NCBI GenBank assembly: GCA_025517485.1
Contig: JAOPKB010000001.1
Span: forward strand, 372,001 to 436,000
Reading direction: 5' to 3'
Origin: Natronoglomus mannanivorans
GTDB taxonomy: Archaea; Halobacteriota; Halobacteria; Halobacteriales; Natrialbaceae
Length of the DNA: 64,000 nucleotides
The translations under genes and the position numbers were made by a program. Every line of letters begins with the position of its first letter. Positions within the stretch are counted from its first letter, which is position 1. The notes under the pieces were generated by a model. It saw only the letters and a list, made by a program, of their open reading frames with translations. It did no database searches and was not told the DNA's origin. Shown piece after piece: positions 25,528 to 33,984 of this stretch.

Positions 25528-26676
25528 ATGGAAATCACAGACTACGAACTGTTCGAAGTACCGCCACGATGGCTCTTCCTGAAAGTAACCACCAGCGACG
25601 GCACCGTCGGCTGGGGTGAACCCGTCGTCGAAGGCCGCGCGAAGACGGTTCGCGCCGCGGTCGAGGAACTGATGGATAACTACCTGCTGGGCGAGGACCC
25701 GACGACGATCGAAGACCACTGGCAGGCGATGTACCGCGGCGGTTTCTACCGCGGCGGCCCCGTCCTGATGAGCGCCATCGCCGGCGTCGATCAGGCCCTC
25801 TGGGACATCAAGGGCAAGCAGTTCGGTGCCCCGGTGTACGACCTCCTCGGCGGCCCGGCCTGCGACCGCGTCCGGGTCTACCAGTGGATCGGCGGCGACC
25901 GGCCTGCAGACGTCGGCGAGGCGGCAAAGGAGAAAGTCGACGCCGGCTTCACGGCGCTCAAGATGAACGGCACGCCCGAGATGCGCCGCGTGGACACTCC
26001 CGCCGCCGTCGCCGACGCCGTCGATCGGCTCGCGACCGTCCGAGAGGCCGTCGGCCCGGAGATCGATATCGGCGTCGACTTCCACGGCCGCGTCTCGAAA
26101 CCGATGGCGAAGCGACTCGCGGTCGAACTCGAGCCCCACGAGCCGTTCTTCATCGAAGAACCCGTCCTGCCCGAGCACAACGACGCGCTGCCTGAGATCG
26201 CCTCGCGCACGTCGACGCCGATCGCGACCGGCGAGCGGATGTTCTCGCGCTGGGACTTCAAGCAGATCTTCGAGCAGGGGACCGTCGACATCATCCAGCC
26301 CGACCTCTCGCACGCCGGCGGGATCAGCGAGGTCAAGAAGATCGCCACGATGGCCGAAGCCTACGACGTCGCGCTGGCTCCCCACTGCCCGCTCGGTCCC
26401 ATCGCGCTCGCGTCGTGTCTGCAGGTCGACGCCTGCACGCCGAACACGCTCATTCAGGAACAGAGTCTCGACATCCACTACAACGAGGGCAGCGACGTTC
26501 TCGACTATCTGGTCGACCCCGACGTCTTCGAGTACGAGGACGGCTACGTCGACCTCCCCGACGCACCGGGACTGGGAATCGAAGTCGACGAAGACGTCGT
26601 CCGCGAACGCGCCGGCGACGTGAACTGGCACAACCCGGTCTGGCGCCACGACGACGGCAGCGTCGCCGAGTGGTAG
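25528..26676 (+). CDS. dgoD: D-galactonate dehydratase
   Basis: This 382-residue enolase-superfamily enzyme dehydrates galactonate to 2-dehydro-3-deoxygalactonate. It has the same length as Escherichia coli DgoD and appears collinear with it from start (ELFEVPPRWLFLKVTT) to end (VWRHDDGSVAEW). Metal ligands align as Asp184, Glu210 and Glu236, and catalytic histidines as His186 (DFHGRVS) and His286 (APHCPLGP). In haloarchaea this step is part of a De Ley-Doudoroff-type route for galactose, whose first oxidation may use glucose/galactose dehydrogenase. No kinase or aldolase is adjacent. The resemblance to bacterial enzymes suggests ancient lateral transfer. Confidence 0.93.
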   Translation: MEITDYELFEVPPRWLFLKVTTSDGTVGWGEPVVEGRAKTVRAAVEELMDNYLLGEDPTTIEDHWQAMYRGGFYRGGPVLMSAIAGVDQALWDIKGKQFGAPVYDLLGGPACDRVRVYQWIGGDRPADVGEAAKEKVDAGFTALKMNGTPEMRRVDTPAAVADAVDRLATVREAVGPEIDIGVDFHGRVSKPMAKRLAVELEPHEPFFIEEPVLPEHNDALPEIASRTSTPIATGERMFSRWDFKQIFEQGTVDIIQPDLSHAGGISEVKKIATMAEAYDVALAPHCPLGPIALASCLQVDACTPNTLIQEQSLDIHYNEGSDVLDYLVDPDVFEYEDGYVDLPDAPGLGIEVDEDVVRERAGDVNWHNPVWRHDDGSVAEW

Positions 26677-26769
26677 GCCCGACGATCGAGGACTCTTTTC
26701 AGCGCGATCGACTGCGCGTTTCAGCGTACCCGGTCGACGACGAAACGAACGACACTCGAGTATCCACCG

Positions 26770-28110
26770 TCAGTTTCGCTTCGGCATCGTCGAGTGGCGC
26801 GTCGACCGTCCCATATCCGCCCGTTCCGACGGCGGTGGCGCCATCGTCGAGTGGCGTGTCGACCCACCCTGTTTCTTCGACTGTGAGGAGTCGGACGAGC
26901 CGAGACCGCCGAGCATCGAGTCGTCTTCCTCTTCATCTGCGTCCGCGTCCGCGTCCGCACTCTCGTCGGCGTCCGCGTCCGCGTCACCCTCCTCATCCTC
27001 ACCCTCACCGATCCCGGCCGCCTCGAGTCGATCGCGTAGACCGTGGACTTCCTCGCCGAACCCGCCCAGTGCAGACTGCATCGTCGACTTCAGTTCGTTC
27101 TCGAGGAATCCGTCTTCGTCCGTCTCTTCTCCGCCGTCCCCATCCCCGTCGTCACCACCGCTTCCCTCGCTCTCCTCGTCCGAACCGGTGACATCGTCGA
27201 CGGCGTCGACGACCGTCTCGGTCACCGATGAATCGTCGGTTTCCGCCGCGTCGTCACTCTTGTCGCCCTCTTCGCCCTCTTCACTCTCGTCACTCCCGTC
27301 ACTCTCGTCACTCCTGTCGCTCCCGTCGCTCGAGTCCGTGACGTGACTCACTGCATCGGCGACCGTCTCAGTCACAGACGAGTCGTCTTCGGCCTCGGCG
27401 TCGTCGGTTTCGTCCGTGGATGCGTCGGACTCTTCGGCCTCGCTATCCGCTTCACTGGAATCTGAGTCCGAGCCAGCAACCTCGCTCACGGCGTCCGTAA
27501 CCGTTTCGGTGATCGACGAGTCGTCCGCATCCTCCTCGTCGCTTTCAGCCGACGCCTCGTCCTCGCCTTCGTCTACGTCACCTTCGTCTTCGTCGCCCTC
27601 GTCCGCTGCATCCGCCCCGTCACCGCCCTCATCCGCTCCGTCGTCACCCTCATCCGCTCCGTCACCGCCATCGTTACTCGCGTCGGACTCCGCCTCCGTC
27701 TGCTCGGAATCGGAGCCACCGACCTCCTCGATCGCGTTCCGGAGTTCCTCGACGGCATCTCGAGGATCGTCGTCCTCACCCGTGTGTCCGGCGAGTTTCG
27801 CCAGTTTCAACAGCACACGAAGGTCTTCGACGTGCTCCTGATCCCCTCGAGCGATCGCCTCGGGCAGTGACGACGGTTCGCTCCCGTCGGGCAACTCCCC
27901 GAGGCCGAGCGCCTCGAGAATCTCCTGTGAGTTCTCGCTTTCGACGAGGTCGTTCGCGTCCGCTGCGGCCGTCGACAGATCGGTCTCCTCGAGCGCCTCG
28001 TTCAGTTCGTCTTCGTCGGCCTCGTCCGGCGGTGGCATCGACTCGGTCGCCGATTTCGCCTGGCTCAATAACTCGCTCACTCGGTCGTCGATGTGTTCGG
28101 TTTCGCTCAT
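26770..28110 (-). CDS. Acidic low-complexity protein A with triple motif and STRHSTM tail
   Basis: This 446-residue protein begins with an ordered helical region (residues 1-130: VSELLSQAKSATESM, DLRVLLKLAKLAGHT). It continues as an Asp/Glu/Ser/Gly-rich tract holding three copies of DSS[IV]TETVxDAV at residues 197-208, 243-254 and 293-304. Then comes an amphipathic helix (FLENELKSTMQSALGGFGEEVHGLRDRLEAAG). The end has a duplicated motif STRHSTM (417-423 and 436-442) separated by APPPSERADMGR. No signal peptide or membrane segment is visible. It is the last gene of the apparent D-C-B-A operon. I do not recognise a function. Confidence 0.75.
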   Translation of the reverse strand: MSETEHIDDRVSELLSQAKSATESMPPPDEADEDELNEALEETDLSTAAADANDLVESENSQEILEALGLGELPDGSEPSSLPEAIARGDQEHVEDLRVLLKLAKLAGHTGEDDDPRDAVEELRNAIEEVGGSDSEQTEAESDASNDGGDGADEGDDGADEGGDGADAADEGDEDEGDVDEGEDEASAESDEEDADDSSITETVTDAVSEVAGSDSDSSEADSEAEESDASTDETDDAEAEDDSSVTETVADAVSHVTDSSDGSDRSDESDGSDESEEGEEGDKSDDAAETDDSSVTETVVDAVDDVTGSDEESEGSGGDDGDGDGGEETDEDGFLENELKSTMQSALGGFGEEVHGLRDRLEAAGIGEGEDEEGDADADADESADADADADEEEDDSMLGGLGSSDSSQSKKQGGSTRHSTMAPPPSERADMGRSTRHSTMPKRN

Positions 28111-28231
28111 TGTATCCCTGTCACGTTGGACCGTCGGCCCGGTGTTGGTCGAGCGTCTCTCCGATTTCGGCGTTGTGTTCGTCGTTCGAGTGCTGAGTAC
28201 CTGTGGAACGGGCGATCGAGACGGTGTCCGC

Positions 28232-29185
28232 TTACTCTGCTTCGGCTTCGGATTCGGATTCGCCGTTGGAGTTCGAGTTAGAATTCGATCCCGACTCACC
28301 CTCCGATTCGCTCCCGTCTCCGGCGACCGTCTCGACGATCTCGTCGGTCATCTCTCCGCGACTGAGATTCGCCTTCACACCGACGTCTTTGGCGACCGAC
28401 TGGAGGTCGCGGTAGGACATGACCTCGAGCAGGTCCTCGAGGGTCTCCCGTCTGACGCCCTCGAGGTCCGCTGCCTCGAGGTCGGTTTCCTCGTCGCCCT
28501 CGCCCTCGCTTTCACCTTCGCTCTCGCTTTCACCTTCGGCTTCGTCTTCCGTGTCACCGTCCTCGGTCTCCGCATCGTCTTCGCTTTCGGATTCGTCTTC
28601 GACACCGTTCTCTTCGTCCTCGTCCTCGTCTTCCGACGCGGATTCGTCACCTGCATCACCCTCTTCGCTCTCTTCGTCCTCGCCCTCGTCTTCGCCGGAC
28701 TCGAGCACGTCCGGCGTCGCATCGTCGACACGGTCCGTAAGTCCACGGTCGGACTCGGATTCGCCTTCGGACTCACCTTCGCCTACGTCGGTATCCGTCG
28801 GGATCGCCTCACTCAACTGGTCACCGACACCACCCTCGTCACCGATCCCCTGGAGCATCGTGACGAGCGACTCGCGGCCATCCATTCCGCTGAACGCCGT
28901 TCGAATCCCGTCTCGAACCGCATTCTTTACCGCCTCGGCGAGCGCTTCGCGATCGTCGTCTTCACCGTCCTCGAGACGCGAAGCGAGCGCCTCGTGGACG
29001 TTTCCACCGACTTCCTCGCCGAGGCGGCGTCCGAACGACGCCCCGAACTCGCTGCCGACTGCTGCGCCGACCTCACCCGCGTCGATCTGATCTTCGATCG
29101 ACCCGTCCCCGAGGAGGTCGCTTGCGTCGAGTTGATCGGTTACCTCCTCGGTGACGATCTTCGCGATATCGGTGTCCTCACTCAT
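28232..29185 (-). CDS. Acidic low-complexity protein B with glycine zipper and Rho-N/SAP-like domain
   Basis: This 317-residue protein starts with an ordered domain containing a glycine-zipper stretch (EVGAAVGSEFGASFGRRLG) like that in protein C, then helices (EALAEAVKNAVRDGIRTAFSG). The centre, about residues 130-230, is almost only Glu, Asp, Ser and Gly. Near 231-286 is a helical unit LEDLLEVMSYRDLQSVAKDVGV, resembling Rho-N or SAP-type small nucleic-acid-binding folds, followed by a Ser/Asn/Glu tail. ATG 29185 is preferred over GTG 29194. It is the third gene in the D-C-B-A order. Function unknown. Confidence 0.72.
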   Translation of the reverse strand: MSEDTDIAKIVTEEVTDQLDASDLLGDGSIEDQIDAGEVGAAVGSEFGASFGRRLGEEVGGNVHEALASRLEDGEDDDREALAEAVKNAVRDGIRTAFSGMDGRESLVTMLQGIGDEGGVGDQLSEAIPTDTDVGEGESEGESESDRGLTDRVDDATPDVLESGEDEGEDEESEEGDAGDESASEDEDEDEENGVEDESESEDDAETEDGDTEDEAEGESESEGESEGEGDEETDLEAADLEGVRRETLEDLLEVMSYRDLQSVAKDVGVKANLSRGEMTDEIVETVAGDGSESEGESGSNSNSNSNGESESEAEAE

Positions 29186-29301
29186 GAACCCCACCTCGAG
29201 ATCGGGTTTCGGCTCGGTCCCGGTCCCGGTCTCGCTCTCGCTGTCGTCCTCGAGAACGTTCGACCGCTGCGTCCATTTCGAGGGGTGAGAAACGCATCGG
29301 T

Positions 29302-29874
29302 CTAGTCCGAGTCACCGTCCTCGTCGTCTTCCTGTTCGTCGCTCGATTCGCTCTCGTCCGTTTCTCCTTCGTCTCCCCCACCACCGTCTTCGGCGTCACT
29401 CTCGTCGCTCTCGCCCTCACTCTCTTCGTCTGTATCGTCGCCTCCTTCGTCGTCGGTAGCCTCTTCGTCGGCTTCGTCTTCGTCGTCTTCACCGCCACCA
29501 TCACCGTCGTCTTCCTCGCTCGCTTCTTCGTCCTGTTCTCCTTCGCCTTCCTCTTCGCTTTCGCCTTCTTCCTCTTCCTCTTCGCCTTCACCTTCCGCGT
29601 CACTTTCAGACTCGGACTCCGAATCGGTCTCGTCCTCACCCGAAAGGAACTCGTCGATCAACGCATCGCCGACCGTCCGGCCGATGGACTCGCCGAGCTT
29701 CCGACCGACGATCTCACCGATCACGCCGCCGATCGCCGCACCGAGGTTCTGGTCCTCGTCGATCTCGCCTTCCCACTCTGTTCCCTCGAGCAACTCGCCG
29801 ATGTCGATCGAGTCGGCCAGTTCTTCGTAGTCGATTCGCTGGAGCATCGAGTCACTCTCTGAGTCACTACTCAT
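29302..29874 (-). CDS. Acidic low-complexity protein C with glycine zipper
   Basis: This 190-residue protein has an ordered first 75 residues: IDYEELADSIDIGELL, then a glycine zipper NLGAAIGGVIGEIVGRKLG continuing into a helix SIGRTVGDALIDEFLSG. The rest is a nearly pure Glu/Asp/Ser/Gly tail. The glycine zipper could pack helices or sit at a membrane surface. Its ATG overlaps the stop codon of protein D (ATGA), which supports translational coupling. It is related to the N-terminal part of protein B. Function unknown. Confidence 0.72.
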   Translation of the reverse strand: MSSDSESDSMLQRIDYEELADSIDIGELLEGTEWEGEIDEDQNLGAAIGGVIGEIVGRKLGESIGRTVGDALIDEFLSGEDETDSESESESDAEGEGEEEEEEGESEEEGEGEQDEEASEEDDGDGGGEDDEDEADEEATDDEGGDDTDEESEGESDESDAEDGGGGDEGETDESESSDEQEDDEDGDSD

Positions 29875-31022
29875 GATTCTGCCTCCGTTTCCTGCTGGGA
29901 TTCCGATTGGGCTTGCGAATCCTCTTCGTCCGATTCGGACTCCTGACCGCTCGCCGACCGACTCGTCTGATCGAGCACCTGCTTGATCACTTGGCGGACG
30001 ACCTCCGCGACGACCCTCTCGATCGGAAGGTTCGAAATCGCGTCCTTGATCTTCTGACCGAAGAAGTTCTTCACGCCCGCCAGTTTCTTGCGGATGAAGT
30101 CGGCCACTCGTGAGATGACCGGGATACCGCCACTCGATTCCTCGTCCTCTCCCTCTTCGTCCTCACCCTCCGCTTCACTTTCTTCGTCCTCAGCGTCGGA
30201 CTCGCCGCCCATCAGGGAGGGGAAGGATGGAAGCGAGGGGAACAGTCCCTTGAGTTTGTCCCAGAGACCGCCGAGTTTGTCTTTCACGGCGTCGAGCGGC
30301 GATTTAGCGAGACTGTCGAGCAGGCCGGTCACCGCCGACAGGAGATTTCCGAGCAGATTGTTGTCTCCGGGACGGGCCGACACGTCGAGGGTGACTTCGT
30401 CTAAGTGAACCTCGAGTCCGAGCAAGTCGAGTGCCAGCCCGTCGAGGTCGAGGTGGAGGACGCCGGTCGCTTCGTCGCCTTCGTAGACCTGTTCTGCGTC
30501 GCCGCTGTGGACGCCCTCCGCGTCCTCGTCTTCCGGTTCTATCTCTTCTTCTCCCCCTTCTTCGGCTTCTTCTTCGTCCTCACTGTCCGCTTCCTCTTCC
30601 TCTTCTTCGGCTTCTTCCTCGTCCTCACCGTCCGCTTCTTCTTCTTCTTCTTCGGCCTCTTCCTCGTCTTCCGCTTCTTCTTCTTCTTCTCCTTCCGCGC
30701 CCTCGGATTCTTCGTCAGCCTCCTCTTCTCCTTCGTCTCCCTCGGCCTCCGCTTCGTCTTCGTCGTCCGATTCCTCCGATTCCTCGGTTTCTTCGCCTTC
30801 TTCCTCTTCTTCGACCGCCTCACCACCGTCGGTCATAATCCGCCGTGGGCGATTCGATTCCTCGTCTAAACCCGAGCCCGAACTTGAGTTCGATCTCGAC
30901 CTCGAGGTCGAACCCGAATCCGTCCTCGTTCGCACACGACCGAACTCGTCGTCTTCGTCGGGTCGTGATAGTCCGAAATCGACACTTTCACCACCGTTAT
31001 CATCTTTTGTGCGATCTCCCAT
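29871..31022 (-). CDS. Acidic low-complexity protein D with LLGL/GNLL domain
   Basis: This 383-residue protein starts polar and Arg/Ser-rich (SRSRSNSSSGSG), then has a long Glu/Ala/Asp tract (residues about 65-175). An ordered segment at about 184-238 (VLHLDLDGLALDLLGLEV, LDVSARPGDNNLLGNLLSA) resembles a domain I have seen in scattered bacterial and archaeal proteins of unknown role. Amphipathic helices follow (DSLAKSPLDAVKDKLGGLW), then an acidic insert and another helix group (VISRVADFIRKKLAGVKNF). No signal peptide is visible. It is the first gene of the apparent operon. An AT-rich palindrome at 31113-31127 lies upstream. Confidence 0.72.
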   Translation of the reverse strand: MGDRTKDDNGGESVDFGLSRPDEDDEFGRVRTRTDSGSTSRSRSNSSSGSGLDEESNRPRRIMTDGGEAVEEEEEGEETEESEESDDEDEAEAEGDEGEEEADEESEGAEGEEEEEAEDEEEAEEEEEEADGEDEEEAEEEEEEADSEDEEEAEEGGEEEIEPEDEDAEGVHSGDAEQVYEGDEATGVLHLDLDGLALDLLGLEVHLDEVTLDVSARPGDNNLLGNLLSAVTGLLDSLAKSPLDAVKDKLGGLWDKLKGLFPSLPSFPSLMGGESDAEDEESEAEGEDEEGEDEESSGGIPVISRVADFIRKKLAGVKNFFGQKIKDAISNLPIERVVAEVVRQVIKQVLDQTSRSASGQESESDEEDSQAQSESQQETEAES

Positions 31023-31112
31023 AACTCAAAACCAATATGTTCCACGAGAGACCGCAGTGTGGTAGTTTGGCTTGCATGTGCGATAATCCCGACGCTGAAA
31101 CGATTAATACGA

Positions 31113-31127
31113 TATTTTTCAAAAATA
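31113..31127. promoter_or_regulatory. AT-rich palindrome upstream of the acidic operon
   Basis: TATTTTT-C-AAAAATA is a perfect 7-1-7 palindrome, 91-105 bases before the start of protein D. It is the most AT-rich spot in the gap between the DNA methyltransferase gene and the operon. It may hold the operon's TATA box with a leader of about 60 bases, or be an operator. Confidence 0.35.
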
Positions 31128-31215
31128 ACCACCTCTCGGTGTTCCGCGTCTCTATTCTCCTTCACCCGTGTACGCTCGACGTACACCCGAACGGAGACGC
31201 GAATCCCGTTCGAAC

Positions 31216-32286
31216 CTATCCGAGACTCCCACTTCCGTTCGACTCGAACCGTGCGTGCTCGAGTCGATAGCCGTCCGCTGTCGACTCGACGCCTTCGACG
31301 GCGTACAGCGAAATGTCGCGTTCCATCTTCGTCATTACAGGCATGTCGTAGTGTTCGGCCCGATACTCGAGGTCGCTGCCAGCGTCCTCGCGGTCGTCGA
31401 CGAACGACCGATGAGATTCCAGCCGCGTTCGAGCGACCGACCGCGAGAGTTCCGGGACGTCCGCAATCCGTTCGTCGAACAGCGAGACGAACTCCGACTC
31501 GAGTTCACAACCGATCGACTCTCGTCCGGCACACATCGCCGCCAGCGAGGTGGTTCCGGTCCCCCAGAATGGATCGAGGACGGTGTCACCGTACGTCGAA
31601 TACATGGAGATGAGCCGATACGGAATCTCGAGCGGATAGGCGGCGGATCGGTCGCGAAGGTCGTCACCGTCGGACTCGAGGGACTGCAACTGCCCGCGAA
31701 CGTCGGTCCAGACGTCGGTGAACCAGCGGTTGCGCTCCTCCCAGAAATAGGCGGCCTCGTACCGGCAGTCGGCACCGGCTTCGAACGACCGGCTCTCCCC
31801 ACCCTTGCGAAAGATCAGGACGTACTCGTGTTCCAGTGTGACGTACGCGTTGGGCGGGATCATCCCGCTTCCCATGAACTTCGCGGCGCTGTTGGCTGGT
31901 TTTCGCCAGAGAATATCGGGTAACGGATCGAAGCCTCGCTCCTCGAAGGCCTCGAGGATTCGCGCGTGATTCGGATAGACGCGAAAGCTACCGTCGACCG
32001 TCCGGGTGGCGTCGCCGACGTTGATACAGGCGATGCCACCGTCGGTGAGAACCCGCGAGAGCTCGTCCCAGACCCGGTCGAGCTGGGCGTGCATCGCGTC
32101 GAAGGCCTCGCGTCCGTCGCCGGCTTCGAGTGCGTCCGCGATATCCGCGTCGTGGTCGACGAAGAGGTCGTCCCACAGTTCGATCATGGGGTACGGTGGC
32201 GACGTGACGACGAGTTCGACCGACTCGTCGGCGACCGCGGAGAGATCCCGTGAGTCGCCGACGATGACGCGGTGCGTCGTATCCAT
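31216..32286 (-). CDS. Orphan DNA methyltransferase, probably CTAG-specific m4C
   Basis: This 356-residue enzyme is a beta-class DNA methyltransferase: motif IV TSPPYP (residues 28-33, the N4-cytosine type) comes before motif I LDPFWGTGTTSLAAM (about residue 245). There is no restriction enzyme beside it. Haloarchaea have a widely conserved orphan enzyme of this type (HVO_0794 in Haloferax, called Zim in Halobacterium) that methylates CTAG, and this protein fits that description. Specificity is inferred from family knowledge. The ATG at 32286 was chosen because the catalytic domain starts immediately after it. It lies between acidic protein E and the D-C-B-A operon, all on the minus strand. 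Confidence 0.82.
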   Translation of the reverse strand: MDTTHRVIVGDSRDLSAVADESVELVVTSPPYPMIELWDDLFVDHDADIADALEAGDGREAFDAMHAQLDRVWDELSRVLTDGGIACINVGDATRTVDGSFRVYPNHARILEAFEERGFDPLPDILWRKPANSAAKFMGSGMIPPNAYVTLEHEYVLIFRKGGESRSFEAGADCRYEAAYFWEERNRWFTDVWTDVRGQLQSLESDGDDLRDRSAAYPLEIPYRLISMYSTYGDTVLDPFWGTGTTSLAAMCAGRESIGCELESEFVSLFDERIADVPELSRSVARTRLESHRSFVDDREDAGSDLEYRAEHYDMPVMTKMERDISLYAVEGVESTADGYRLEHARFESNGSGSLG

Positions 32287-32583
32287 TGTGTCACACTGTC
32301 TCTGTCTGCTCCTTAGCAATTGCGGTGGCGACCTTCGTCGAGAGAGACAGAGACACCACGAGCGACGACGTGCTGTCTCTCGGTACCGACGGCGAGAGGA
32401 TGTATCCGACCGGTCGGCCTTCAAGGATGGAGCAGTGAAACGTCTGATGTGATCAGTTTTTGACTGCTGCAGAACGGAGAGCACCGACGGCACCGGTCCT
32501 CGAATCGGACTCCGAAGCCGAATTGTCGCCACCGATCTGCTGTTCGTCTCTCGGGACAGCGGTTTCAGCGGTTCAGAGACGGG

Positions 32584-33195
32584 TTATTCTTCTTCTTCCT
32601 CTTCGTCTCCCTCAGCTTCCGCTTCCTCCATCTCTTCGCCTTCGCCATCGTCTTCGTCGTCTTCACCCTCGGCTTCCGCTTCGTCTTCCTCTTCAGCGTC
32701 TTCTTCTGCTTCGTCTTCATCCGAGACCACCGTCTCGAACTCCTCGATCGGTTCCCACTCGTCTTCCTCCGAGGACTGCATGCGACGGCGAGCGACGGCG
32801 ACCGCGGCGACGATTCCGACACCGATGAGAATGCGACGGAGCCAGCTTCCGGACGAGCCGTCGGCTTCGGTCTCTGACTCGGATGTAACGTCCATCTCGT
32901 CGGTCTCCTCACTCTCCCCGGTTACATCGTCGATAATCTCGGGTTCCTCGACCGACTCGAGAGAGATATCTTCGGATTCCATTTCCATTCCTCTGCTGCC
33001 AAGCAGATAGCCCGCAGCAGCTCCGAGACCGACGAGAGCGCCTGCCAGCGGCAACGTCCGCCCACCGGACGATTTTCCCTCGGACTCTTCGACGGCTTCC
33101 ACGATCACGTCCCGCAATGGGGTGTCCATTCCCTTCTCGACTGCCTCTCGTACGACGAACTCCGACAGGGTTTGCTCCTGTTCCTTTGCAGGCAT
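32584..33195 (-). CDS. Acidic two-TM protein E
   Basis: This 203-residue protein has a short ordered N-terminus (SEFVVREAVEKGMDTPLRDVI), a membrane helix at about 47-66 (LPLAGALVGLGAAAGYLLG), an acidic loop, a second helix at about 118-136 (WLRRILIGVGIVAAVAVAR), and an extremely acidic C-terminal tail (residues about 142-203). Proteins of this form have tails outside the lipid core and can bind cations or partners. It is close to the acidic operon on the same strand but is separated from it by the DNA methyltransferase gene. ATG 33195 is used. Function unknown. Confidence 0.7.
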   Translation of the reverse strand: MPAKEQEQTLSEFVVREAVEKGMDTPLRDVIVEAVEESEGKSSGGRTLPLAGALVGLGAAAGYLLGSRGMEMESEDISLESVEEPEIIDDVTGESEETDEMDVTSESETEADGSSGSWLRRILIGVGIVAAVAVARRRMQSSEEDEWEPIEEFETVVSDEDEAEEDAEEEDEAEAEGEDDEDDGEGEEMEEAEAEGDEEEEEE

Positions 33196-33384
33196 ATTAC
33201 GGTCGACGACATCACTGCAAATAGTTCTGTCCAATGTTTCAATCTGTTTGATGGATTGAGAACACGATATGCACTCGTTACGATCCCGATTCCGGCGCCG
33301 AAATTCGACGTTAATCGGGGCTGCGGGTACCGACGTTGAAGTGATCGAGCGGCGAACTGTTCCCTTATATATGTGTCCGAAACA

Positions 33385-33984
33385 CTACAGTGGTCCGACG
33401 AGACCGAGGTCGCCGAGGGCGGCGAACCCGCGGAACCCGTAACCGAAGACGAGTGCCGCGGGAAGCCCGCCGGCCAGCATCGCCCGAATCCACGAGGTTT
33501 CGTGGACGATGCGCAATCCGAGGATCAAGAGGAGAGCACCGTAGCCCGCACAGAGGACGCGGAGTTCGGGAACCGGGACGCCAGCGAAGACACACGGCGC
33601 CGTCGAATAGGCGAGCACCTGCACGGTCTGACTGATCCCCGCCCGATCGCGAACTGTCGGGACGAGCAACAGCGTCTGGAGTGCAGCGGTAAAGTGCAAG
33701 GCGAGCGGCGCGACCAGCAAGACGACGAGACTCAGCCAGAACGCCGCGGCGAGCGTCGGCGAGACCGGTAACGCCGGATACGCGTCCGGTACGAGAACGT
33801 ACCGCGTCGTCTCCGCACAGCAGACGACGACCACGAGGAAGGTCAGCCCTGGGGCTTGATCACCCGGAGAGACACCGACGCGAAAGAAGCGTCGTGGCCG
33901 GACCAGAACCTCGAACCAAGCTCGAGCGAGCGCCCTCGGCCCGCGGTCGCGTCCTCCTTCGGGGTTCTCGATCCAGGTCGTCAT
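33385..33984 (-). CDS. YIP1-family membrane protein
   Basis: This 199-residue protein has the Yip1-type start (AWFEVLVRPRRFFRV, about residues 22-36) followed by four or five transmembrane helices: LTFLVVVVCCAET, LAAAFWLSLVVLLVAPLALHF, a central QTVQVLAYSTAPCVFAGVPV segment with the family's typical proline, and two further helices. Haloarchaeal YIP1 proteins are of unknown function. It is flanked by protein E downstream and a short intergenic region upstream with a simple repeat. Confidence 0.82.
   Translation of the reverse strand: MTTWIENPEGGRDRGPRALARAWFEVLVRPRRFFRVGVSPGDQAPGLTFLVVVVCCAETTRYVLVPDAYPALPVSPTLAAAFWLSLVVLLVAPLALHFTAALQTLLLVPTVRDRAGISQTVQVLAYSTAPCVFAGVPVPELRVLCAGYGALLLILGLRIVHETSWIRAMLAGGLPAALVFGYGFRGFAALGDLGLVGPL

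Noticed and set aside
30405-30869. Long plus-strand open frame rich in Phe and Leu over acidic protein D
   Set aside because: It is the reverse-strand shadow of Glu/Ala/Asp codons (CTC, TTC and related). It lacks domains and only exists because the minus-strand gene has no stop-like complement.
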